Assembly (NCBI RefSeq): GCF_000003815.2
Contig: NC_049983.1
Location: 10,919,482-10,975,400, forward strand
DNA: 55,919 nucleotides
Source: Branchiostoma floridae
Lineage: Eukaryota > Chordata > Leptocardii > Amphioxiformes > Branchiostomatidae
Direction of reading: 5' to 3'
Shown here: positions 1 through 8,863 of the stretch, one piece after another
Numbering within the stretch: the stretch's first letter is position 1
How the letters are laid out: each line of letters begins with the position of its first letter
Notes under the pieces: generated by a model
What the model was told of the DNA's origin: nothing
The model's input: the letters and a program-made list of their open reading frames with translations, nothing else
The model's database searches: none
Translations under genes and position numbers: made by a program

Positions 1-618
1 AAATGTTTAAATGTTACATGTTCTTAGGCGGTAATGAATGTTAGTCAATTCATCGACCTGTGACAGGAGCGCTCTGACTTGATTTGTCTAGTTTCACTTG
101 TTTCTTTTGAATGATTAATGGCGTCTCAGGCGTGGGGGATGAATTTCATCCGTGGCTGTAATTTCTTACAATCTTTGAATCAAGGACATTAAAACATTTT
201 TATATAATGTCCTTGGGGGAATAAATCTGTCCCCCAAAGTGGGACACAATTTACATTTCCTTGTATAACCATAGTAACAAACACGTGACCGGCACCTGCG
301 CGACTTATGCATACTCATGATTATGTGAGGAACACTACTGTAGGGCACAGGACATTAATGGTTTACGAACGCCCACAACGACAACCACAAAGAACCATTC
401 CTGCGCGCAGGGAACGAAATGGTTTGCCTGGGCAACGAAAGTTGTCGTTGTGAGTCCCAGTAATTCCACACACTCAGCCTTTTCATACCCAGCTGCATTT
501 CTGCGCATCGTTCCGTAAACACAACTCTATGGGCGTGAATCAAATGACATATTCCAGTAACATCACAACTTTGTCTCATAATCTTTTGTTGCGTCATAAC
601 TTATCCTTGGTATTTCAG
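1..618. other. Left edge: upstream intron or 5' flank of the tail-TM gene
   Basis: Ends in the acceptor before 619. No supported coding sequence; the open frames are short and composition-like. A seven-base hairpin (TTGGGGG/CCCCCAA) is at about 213-237. Confidence 0.4.
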
Positions 619-1649
619 TGTCTCGGCCTGCTGCGGTTCGACCGAAGGAGCTAACACCTCATCCGGCCGATGCACCTTGCCGCCCGCCGAACCCACTGTA
701 CGTCAGACGGGTAGGGCAGAGGTTTTGGTCCACAAAACGGATCCTCGAATGGCAGAGACAAGCACTGCGTGCAAGGGAAGATTCAGGCGCAGTTTTGAAG
801 CCTGTTATAGAATATGGCGAGGACGTTGCCCTTGACTATACTGGAAACGGAGAAGCTGATTTCCCAAACCATTGCAGCACGAATTTCGAAAACAATAGGG
901 AGCACGCGCACTGCGAGAACGATAGAAAACACGCACATAACAGGGACTGTAGAGAACACGCGCACTACGAGAACGACAGAGAACACACACATTACGAGAA
1001 TGATAGAGAACACGCACATTATGAGAATGACAGAGAACACAAATATTATCAGTACGATAAAATCACGCACATTACGAGATGATAGAGACACAAATATTAC
1101 CAGTACGATAAAAATCACATACATTNNNNNNNNNNNNNNNNNNNNNNNNNNNNNNNNNNNNNNNNNNNNNNNNNNNNNNNNNNNNNNNNNNNNNNNNNNN
1201 NNNNNNNNNNNNNNNNNNNNNNNNNGAGAACGATAGAGAACACGCACATGATTACGAGAATGATGACGAACAGTCGAATCTATCAACCCACGTTTATGCC
1301 GATTTAGACCCTGACTTCCTGGCAGCTCAAGACGCGATCCAACATGCCTCTGCTCAGCCGTTCTATGAGATGGACATCTCCCCCGCTGATGATGAACAAG
1401 AACAGCCATTTTACAAGATGGATGTCACCGCTGCCAAAGACAAGCTACAAAAAGATCAGCCCTTTTACGAGATGGATGTTGTCTCGGCAGTCGATGGTGA
1501 AAAAGCAGAACGGCCTTTTTACCAGATGGACGACAATCGTCTGGACAAGTCAGCCTCATCAAGTAACGTGTACGCCGATTTGGATCCCGAGTTTGTCGCC
1601 GCTCAAGATGAAGCTTGTAGGAGACACCGGGTTAGGGAACAGAACAGAG
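619..1649 (+). CDS. Exon A of a transmembrane protein: tyrosine-motif tail (partial, contains gap)
   Basis: An acceptor (tatttcag) precedes position 619 and a strong donor (AGAG|gtaagt) follows 1649; the exon enters in phase 1 and leaves in phase 1. The first ~90 residues are Pro/Arg-rich. They are followed by an array of a nine-residue unit (ENDREHAHY, 27 bp) at about 895-1080, a 100-N gap at 1126-1225, the end of the array, then YADLDPDF, four FYxMD motifs (FYEMD, FYKMD, FYEMD, FYQMD) and YADLDPEF. The product is very acidic and Tyr-rich and lies before a membrane span, so a cytoplasmic signalling tail is the inference. Just before the gap the frame runs into TGA at 1080-1082 because the repeat units there lack single bases. 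Sequence errors next to the gap, or real decay, could explain this. I associate FYEMD/YADLD tails with lancelet proteins. Earlier exons lie left of the window. Confidence 0.6.
895..1260 (+). repeat. Coding 27-bp tandem repeat (ENDREHAHY unit) spanning an assembly gap
   Basis: At least five to six recognisable units before the gap and one after it. Units nearest the gap have single-base losses that break the frame. The gap probably marks a collapsed or unresolved array. Confidence 0.75.
1126..1225. other. Assembly gap (100 N)
   Basis: Exactly 100 N, a placeholder for unknown length, inside a tandem repeat. Confidence 0.98.
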
Positions 1650-1805
1650 GTAAGTTATAAGCTAGCACTCAGTACCAAGTGCGCACATACAATGTAGTTT
1701 AAGGTTGTTCTTTGTCTACTGACCCCCCACCACCACCCACCAAACGAGTTTATAGACCATGACAGTCATCTTCGATACCAAAGGATTACCAAGACGACCT
1801 GAGAT

Positions 1806-2106
1806 CTTGACAGCGTGTGGCGTAATCGCCAGGGCTTTGGGCTCAGGCCCAAGAGGTCCCGAGTTCGAAACCTGCCGTGTCACCGATCTTGTGCCCTTGG
1901 GAAATGCACTTAACACGACCTTCTTCATTTCACAGGTGAAAATGAGTACCCAGCTTCGACTCGGGTCGTTCCTCGGATAGATGAAAATAGGATAGGTCGG
2001 AAAGTCACACCTCGAGCACATTGAAAAAAAAAACTTGAAAAGAACAGGGGTCCTTCCCGGTGTGAGTGGATCAAACCTTACCGTCTGGTTTACGGGATCA
2101 CCTTGC
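1806..2106 (+). mobile_element. tRNA-derived SINE, CORE-like
   Basis: The head has a polymerase III A box (tggcgtaatcgcc, 1818-1830) and B box (gagttcgaaacc, 1861-1872). It is followed by a segment resembling the CORE domain of MIR-type SINEs (cccttgggaaatgcactta, near 1893). The tail (ggtgtgagtggatcaaacct, near 2059) recurs at about 13602, which shows it is an interspersed family. It lies in the intron between exons A and B. Confidence 0.7.
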
Positions 2107-2260
2107 AAAGGTGATAATCACCTGTTGTGTCAATCCTTCCACAAATGTGGGGAAATTAAATTGAAGATATAGAACCAGTCAGCAATTATTACACAGGACG
2201 GTAGCAGATTGATTGAAACGTTGGGGTCCTGCAATCATCCCTGTTTGTGTTGCTTCACAG

Positions 2261-2412
2261 GAGCTGAGAATGACGAGACGAAGTGCTGTCAGAACTGCCG
2301 CGTATTCTCCAGGTCACGTCTAGGGTGCATGGTGGCTGTCTGCGTTAGTGTCATCCTTGCCGCTATTACGGCAACTGTGGTCAGCGTAGTCGTCAGCCGC
2401 TCTGATGACTTG
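2261..2412 (+). CDS. Exon B: single transmembrane segment
   Basis: Acceptor tgcttcacag|GAGC and donor GACTTG|gtaagg give a 152-nt exon that accepts phase 1 from exon A and leaves in phase 0. It encodes about 51 residues. A Cys-rich juxtamembrane stretch (TKCCQNCR) and basic residues come first, then about 24 hydrophobic residues rich in Val/Ile/Ala, then SRSDDL. Basic residues on the N-terminal side predict that the N-terminus is cytoplasmic (type II topology). The paired cysteines next to the membrane are candidates for palmitoylation (inference). Confidence 0.65.
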
Positions 2413-2469
2413 GTAAGGTTTCCCATTCATATCACCCCGACTCTCTTTCTCTGTGCCTCTCTATATACC

Positions 2470-2845
2470 TCCCTCTCTCACACATTCACTCACGCACACA
2501 CGCACACACACGTACACACACACGCGCGCGCACAAACATGTACACACACACACACATACACACGCACGCACGCACACACATACAAACACACGCACACACA
2601 CTCACGTGCACACCTACACACACAGGCACGCAGACACACACACACGAACACGCACGCACACACACACACAGCCACACACACACGATCACACACACTTGCG
2701 CGCGTGAGCACATAAACACGGATGAACACACTGAGATAGGCGCCCCCATGCATACACACACATGCACACTTGTCGAAAACACTCTCAGGCACACACAGAC
2801 ACACACAGACACACACAGACACACACACACACACACACACACACA
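2470..2845. repeat. Long CA/GT microsatellite
   Basis: About 375 bp of imperfect (CA)n with ACGC, ACAT and ACTC variants, in the intron after the transmembrane exon. The open frames across it on both strands are repeat artefacts. Confidence 0.95.
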
Positions 2846-2938
2846 TGCGCACACTTCAAGTGAATGAAAATCTTCTTATTGTCATCATGATATGAGGGCA
2901 TAATGAGGCATTAGTAATTCTATTGTGTTCGTCAACAG

Positions 2939-3026
2939 TTGAACCAGAAAACACTAGCAACGACCGAAACAATATCGTCATCACAACTGCCGGGCACAAC
3001 ACCGACGTCGACTACAGAGGGAAGAG
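2939..3026 (+). CDS. Exon C: Thr/Ser-rich stalk
   Basis: Acceptor ttcgtcaacag|TTG and donor GAAGAG|gtaagc bound an 88-nt exon of 29 codons plus one base (phase 0 to 1). The translation is rich in Thr and Ser (TTETISSSQ, GTTPTSTTEG), like a short O-glycosylated stalk outside the membrane. It follows exon B in frame. The intron between B and C contains a long CA microsatellite. Confidence 0.6.
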
Positions 3027-3536
3027 GTAAGCATGAACAGAATGTTGACCAATTTTGTACGGACAAAAAGTTACTTTGAGATTCTACACAGCAGTAAAAC
3101 AGCGTTCTCACATGGCGTCACCGATTGTAAATACCACTATCAAATCTCTACACAATGAATATAATATCAAAAGGATGGTTGTCTATAAAACAAAAGATGT
3201 AACGTTACGCATTTTCTAAAGTAACTGTAAGCACTCTAGTCTTTTCAGTCCAATGTCAGCTTGGTCCGTGTGATGATAGTTTGAAGCTAGGACTCTTCAT
3301 TTCTAACGGGCCCGGGAAGCAGTTTAAAGTTCCGTACATTGTCCGGAGCTATACATGTGGCTTGTTAGCATGGCATTGCTAGGTTGCATGTTGATACTTG
3401 TATTTTATTAGTAATGTCACTCCCGCCCGGCCACCTCCTTATATAGTAGTGACGTCCTTGCCTGCTGGCATGCTGGAATCAAAATGTATGGCACAGAGTT
3501 GTGCTTGATGAAGATGGATTTGTGGTTGCACATTCA

Positions 3537-3603
3537 CCTACGCAGATTCGAACCCGCGTCATAGAAGTTCTGAACATAATACGTGGGTTCGTCTCTGCGT
3601 AGG
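3537..3603. repeat. 67-bp inverted repeat (hairpin)
   Basis: Arms of about 32 bp; the outer 10 bp (CCTACGCAGA/TCTGCGTAGG) pair perfectly and inner parts pair with a few mismatches. It contains a B-box-like string on the minus strand, but no tRNA cloverleaf fits. It lies just before the acceptor of the LRR exon. Confidence 0.6.
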
Positions 3604-3646
3604 AGAATGGGGTTGCAAGAAAAGTATTCCCCTCCTTTTCTTGCAG

Positions 3647-4680
3647 ATTGGCAAGGCGAGTGGGCCTTGTACATCAGAGAGTACTTTGGAGAAAACCGAG
3701 ATGTCGCCACGGCTCTGGAGGAAAGTTATGCTGCCAACGATGTCGTGATGTCCCTGTTACAAGACAGGTTCTTCTGGCCCTGGGTGTGTCGGTACTGGGC
3801 TCTGAGCAGGAGTCTCCCTTGCACCTTAGCCCAGGCTGTCGCCTTCTGCGTCAAATCTGGAACTTTCAGCGAGTACATGACGTCACATGGCTTGTCAACG
3901 TACAGTGAGTTCTTTTCCTCTGTGCGTAACGCCTTGGAGGCACTGCAGAAAGTGACAACAAGCACAGGTAGTGAGCTAATATGTGTTCCCGCTGTGTTAT
4001 CCCTATCTAAACATACTCTGTCAGATAATGATGTTACAGCTCTGGTTAACCTTTTCCCATACCTGGAATGGACGGGGAAGCTCTTGATGGTGAACTGCAA
4101 CATTTCAGCAAAAGCAGCAACATCAATGGCTGGACATATTCACATCCTGAGGACTCTGACACATATTTCTCTTCAAGACAATAAGATTGGAGACGATGGC
4201 GTCAGAGCGATTGCAGAGAAATTTTCCCACCTAAGAAAAATGGGATTTCTAGACATTTCTAACAACGGGATAACCGAGGTGGGAGGAGAAGCCATAGCAA
4301 AGGGTTTAGTCCACCTGCAGGAGCTACAGGAACTCTACTTGCGGGACAACGCACTGGCTCTCAGTCTCTCGTCACTGGCAAAGTCTTTCGCCAACATGTC
4401 GAGACTGAAGTATGTCGACTTGAACAGCGTGACGTGTAGAGCAACGTCATTCCGCATGGCGGCGCAACAAGCACGAGCCGCCGTCCACACGCTTGCAGGA
4501 TTGGTTCGCAGGGCCGGCACTCCCCTGTACGATGGTTCCCGTGCAGGCGACACGCAGGAGCTGGCATGGCAACGAGTCAAACAGGAACTACTAACAGGAA
4601 AAAAGTTAGAGATTTCAAGGGGACAGTTGAAGGTTGATTTACGAATCAGGCTGTTGGCAACGGAAGAGCTACGTTACTAG
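3647..4680 (+). CDS. Terminal exon with NLR/RI-type leucine-rich repeats
   Basis: A pyrimidine tract and acceptor (ttttcttgcag) precede 3647. The frame is open for 344 codons to TAG at 4678-4680. The entry phase (1) fits exon C exactly, so this may be the last exon of the same gene; it could instead be the 3' exon of a separate NLR-like gene. The N-terminal ~110 residues are helical and aromatic-rich (DRFFWPWVCRYW) and I do not recognise them. From about 4000 to 4425 there are leucine-rich repeats of 27-29 residues of the ribonuclease-inhibitor kind, e.g. LTHISLQDNKIGDDG, MGFLDISNNGITEVGG and LQELYLRDNA. Such repeats are typical of cytosolic NLR receptors, so an extracellular position behind a type II membrane span would be odd. 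An ATG at 3583 in the same frame is an alternative start but lies upstream of a good acceptor. Confidence 0.6.
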
Positions 4681-5237
4681 TGATGTGGGAAATAGTGCAT
4701 GGCACCATATAGAACAGGGCATGGTCATTGTCACTCACTTCCTTCCTGCTTCAGCCAACCGTTATCATGCAACGGACAGAGTACCTTGAAAAAAATCTAT
4801 CAAACAAAACAAAACAAAAAAGACATGTGCGTCAAAGCTAAATTTAGATATCATTTTCATATATTGCTTCAGCCTGATTTCCCCGATCCAACACACGGAC
4901 ACATATTTTTGCGCGTTAACTGTGTAAATTATGCCCGCATTTGCTTAAGTACTTTTCATATCAGAATTGGACATGTATATCGTATCCAGATTGTGTAAGA
5001 CCAGAAAATGATTAACTTGTCGATTCTTTCATCAACTCTTCATGCATGTGGATACAAGAACGCCTTGAACCAACAGGAATATGCCTTACTGGGTTTTGTG
5101 CCACCAGACAGTTGTTTTCACCTCTGCAGTTTTCTCGATCATCTCATCGGTAAACAGACTAGCCTCGAACCCAGACTTCTCCCTTGTGCTGCAAGGGGGC
5201 GATTTGTCCGTGTCTTTCTACGACTTTTATCTTGATG

Positions 5238-5640
5238 AGAATGAATGAAGACCTTTATTGTACATACATACCCACTGGGTTCAGTACAGGTCGCAACAAA
5301 AGATACATGGAATATATACAATGAAATATAGACAATAAATCTACAACCCTATTCTACTACGTGAATTCGACTTCTTCTCGTTTCTTTGTGATGTTGAAAA
5401 TGCAGGAACAGATATGCTTTATATTAAAAAAATTTTAAGTAAAGGTTTGTCTAGGTTCATAAGGAATATAAATTTGTCTATATCACCTAGTTGTATAAAG
5501 TGGGGGAACATGGGTTCTATCAGTCTATAGAGTTCAGCTCTCTCTTGTACAAACTACATTCTGCTACAAAATGATGTTCGTCTTCTAACTTATCTAGATT
5601 GCAGTATATATCTACATATTCGTTGTTCTAGAGATAAGAG
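5238..5640 (-). mobile_element. LINE 3' end (C-terminal reverse-transcriptase-ORF remnant and tail)
   Basis: On the minus strand, LEDEHHFVAECSLYKREL followed, after one frameshift, by LIEPMFPHFIQLGDIDKFI and FLMNLDKPLL. This is the Cys-containing block found at the C-terminus of many LINE reverse-transcriptase proteins. The 3' end reads gtacaataaaggtcttcatt with an ATTC-type repeat. It is decayed and truncated at its 5' end. Confidence 0.6.
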
Positions 5641-5845
5641 AATGGTTGGTGAGGTGGTGAAGCACTATGAAGAGAGAATTTATTCTCATGTTTCTGAGAG
5701 TTCCTTTAACTGATTATGTACCAAGATTAAAGCCTTGATATTGCTTGTTATAAAACAAATTGTAATAGTGTAATTCAGTCCTTTTGTAAATTATAGTGTA
5801 ATTCGGGCAACCAGTGGTATATTCTGCAATATATTCTTTGTACTG

Positions 5846-5851
5846 AATAAA
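5846..5851 (+). terminator. Candidate poly(A) signal for the LRR gene
   Basis: AATAAA followed by an A-run lies about 1.2 kb downstream of the TAG stop. Another AATAAA at 5334-5339 lies inside a LINE fragment of the opposite strand. Neither is supported by transcript data. Confidence 0.25.
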
Positions 5852-8692
5852 AAAACATTCTGATTAGGCAAATGACTTTCACATCTGCATAATCTGTGCT
5901 TGGTTATGTACACCCTTAACTAACTTACACAGGTCACAATGATGATAATGCAATCATCTACTATATGTTCATTTCTACTTTACATTATGACGCTTAAAGT
6001 TTCACATTAAGTATGCAAATAAAGGACTTATTCCAATTAGTGTCTGCTAACCTTGCACCTGCCACAAACTACATTTGAGTCCTATAATAGAATAAAACAC
6101 TGCATACATTCCTCATTGGATATGCAAATTATTTCGTAATTTGCATAATTTGCACTTCATTATGTACATCTCTGCCAAAGATACTTTGATACTAAATATC
6201 ATGGATATTGACAAAAAATGCCCTTGCAGCTCCAGAGCAAACTGCTAGGGGGCCACAACATATGTCGCTTCATCCTTACACCAGCTATCTGTCCCAAAAA
6301 ATAGATAAAAAACTAGCATGTCCTGGTAAAAAAATGGAAGTTCTGCTGCAGTACCAAGGTCACATACCAGGGGCAGTGACCTTGACCTTTGTCTACCCAA
6401 CACCTACACGTACCTATACACACTAAATATCGTAATCCATCAAGAGGTTCTTGAGTTATGCTGACTACAAAAATCCGTAAACACAAGTTTAAGATACAAA
6501 GACAGACGCACCAAAACAATATCTCCATTTTTCATGAAGTAATAAAATGTACTAGATAATCAAGTCTGCATGTTTCTTTATTTCAATTTACATGAGCAAA
6601 TTCCTGCTGAGAAGGAAACGGTCACAGGGAAGAGTGCCTGGGATGTACACCAACTTTCTTCAAGACAATCCTTTATCTACTTATAGACCTACCACGACAT
6701 TAATCTTATCAATTTTTACATCTGCCGATCAACAGAACGGTATTGCACATTTGCATGCTCATCACACGTGACAACCTGTACAGGTACTGTAGACTCACCA
6801 TTCTGGTCGTATTGTTCAGAATTGGAACTTTTTTAACCTCTCCCTGCTGCCTAATCTTTTAACCAATGCAAATTTGTCGCCAAAAAACTACTTCAGTAGG
6901 GAGTAGGTTAAACATACATTAACATAACCTTCATGAATATTCATAGGGGTAATGATGCAGTGGTTGGAATAGGTTTAGAGTGCCGAATGTCCAAGATAGC
7001 CACAAAAGTGGACTGAAGTATCCTGACTTTCAGGATTTGTGCTACGAAGTCCACTTTAAATGCTGTGTAGTTGCAACGGATTTGACATATGTACTTTCAA
7101 TTCGCACTTTACATTGTAGTAGATATGTTTGCAGTGTAGCCATAAAAGTGTTCTTTTGATTGTGCTCGAGAGAGATATCATGTGATACAGTACGAACCAT
7201 GTTATGTTTTCTTACTTTGACCATACTAGAATGTAGTTCAGAAAGTGAGGTTAAAGTATAAACTTGCAATGTAGTAGAGTTTTTCAACCTACAGTCAACT
7301 GTCTATAACATCCAATTTCTATGGTCACGGCTCTAAACTTTATACACTTTAAGTAACAGTGTCAGACTGCCATGTTTCACAACAAGCACAGAAGGGCACA
7401 GCTTTGTGCACCACGGAAGAACAATTAGCTACCCTGTAAGAGTCCTTTCGTACACTTTTGTTGGGCCGACCTTTGGCCACGAAACATCACTGTTCACATT
7501 TGTCTTAAATGAAGACATTCAACTTGACATTCTAAGCACATCAAATGGAAAGACTTTGTTTTCACAATTGTTCACACTGGACATGAGATGTAAAAAAGTA
7601 TAAAAATTTCCACATACACACACAGGAACACTGACTTTGCAAGTATAATTCTATGACATTGCATCAACTTGAAGGTATCTGGAGGATATCTTATCTATTG
7701 TGATGCAGAAACAACCTGTTTCACTTTTTAGGTTGCTACCAAGTTTGAGCATCGATTTGTACATGTACAAAAGAAATTCACCTTAAAGTGATGTTCATAT
7801 CAACTGGTTCTCAAATAAATCAATTGACATCAGACATTACCATAACTAATTAAGTACATAAAACAAGATTTGCAATCATCATAGAATAAATTCCCTTCCT
7901 TTTTAGCAATTTTGTAGTACCTGTCCTTTTAAGTAACATTGAAGGCAATAAGTACAACAGACTAGTCTACTATGATTCAGTTGCAATATTGTCTTTGGTA
8001 CAGACATGTACAAAACGAAAATCGATATCACATTTAAAAATATGTACACATTAAGGACACTGAAAATGTTCCTTCACCACTCTGCCATTGGCACCTTGTT
8101 TCTTGGAAGGCTGCAAAGACTGCGAAAGCATACTTGGACAAATTTTCAAGCATGCTACTTCTGGCAGCACTTCATTCACTCTCTTCATTCTTTAGAAGGA
8201 AAGAAAGTATCAATAGCCAGCACAGTACCAGTGCTGTATGCTGCTGCAATAAATGGTAGGACAAATCACGCAGAAGACGACTTAGAATTACAGTACTGCG
8301 TCAGTGAAGCTTCAGCAAGTTTTTTTTCCACATATCTGTATTGACACATCAATAACCTTTCACACCAGTCATGGAATTCTCTCTGACAAGATTTCTTTTT
8401 GATGTACACCAACTGTTGTAGAGACATCGTTGTAATCTAATACGGTACATTTATACCCATCTGACCACATCCATGGATACATCATGCAGAAGAGCATGTC
8501 ACACAAGACATCACAAGCAGATTAGATGGTACGACCGGTAAACATCAAAGTCAGTGTTTCTGTTCCGACTTGTGATCGTGACCCTCTGTAGACCTTATTG
8601 CACACATCAAAATGTCCCTTGGCCATCTTTTCAAGGATCGTTGACTTCTTGCATCGAGAGTGCGAGGATGAGACACATTATCTCTGCATTGT
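5852..8692. other. Region between the converging genes; pclo 3' UTR candidate
   Basis: AT-rich and without supported coding sequence. The part 6577-8692 is the presumptive pclo 3' UTR. At about 6200-6540 lies a copy of a dispersed repeat with a tail like cgtaatccatcaagaggttc and ttatgctgactacaaa. A diverged relative sits at about 10740-10865. Confidence 0.4.
6577..6582 (-). terminator. pclo: Candidate poly(A) signal for pclo
   Basis: On the minus strand, AATAAA lies about 2.1 kb past the TGA. It is the only canonical hexamer I found in that orientation between 8692 and 6500. No transcript evidence. Confidence 0.3.
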
Positions 8693-8863
8693 TCATCGCT
8701 CTGATGCTCTGAGTCTATCAGGACTGACTCTGGGCATGGGTTGAAGCATGAGCTTGTACCAGGCCTTCACCCCGTGTTGTAGGTTGACGTTGTCTAGCCA
8801 GATCAGGGTTTCCCCAATCAGGGTGTTCCGACCAAACTTGCCACCATCTTCCAGGAGATTCAC
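8693..8863 (-). CDS. pclo: pclo exon 29: end of C2B and stop codon
   Basis: Acceptor tgcccaacag precedes 56 codons and TGA at 8693-8695. It encodes [20 protein letters not shown], the helix [14 protein letters not shown], and a short tail rich in Arg and Pro. Loop 3 reads EDGGKFGRN instead of DxDxxxxxD, so C2B probably does not bind Ca2+. Confidence 0.92.
   Translation of the reverse strand: MNLLEDGGKFGRNTLIGETLIWLDNVNLQHGVKAWYKLMLQPMPRVSPDRLRASER

Noticed and set aside
2453-2867. Open frames of His/Thr or Cys/Val repeats on both strands
   Set aside because: They are translations of the CA/GT microsatellite.
3537-3603. tRNA gene on the minus strand
   Set aside because: Acceptor-like stem and T-loop-like string are present, but the D and anticodon arms do not form and the arms are simply inverted copies.
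6208-6530. Short frames near the pclo 3' end
   Set aside because: They fall in a dispersed repeat and show no protein-like features.
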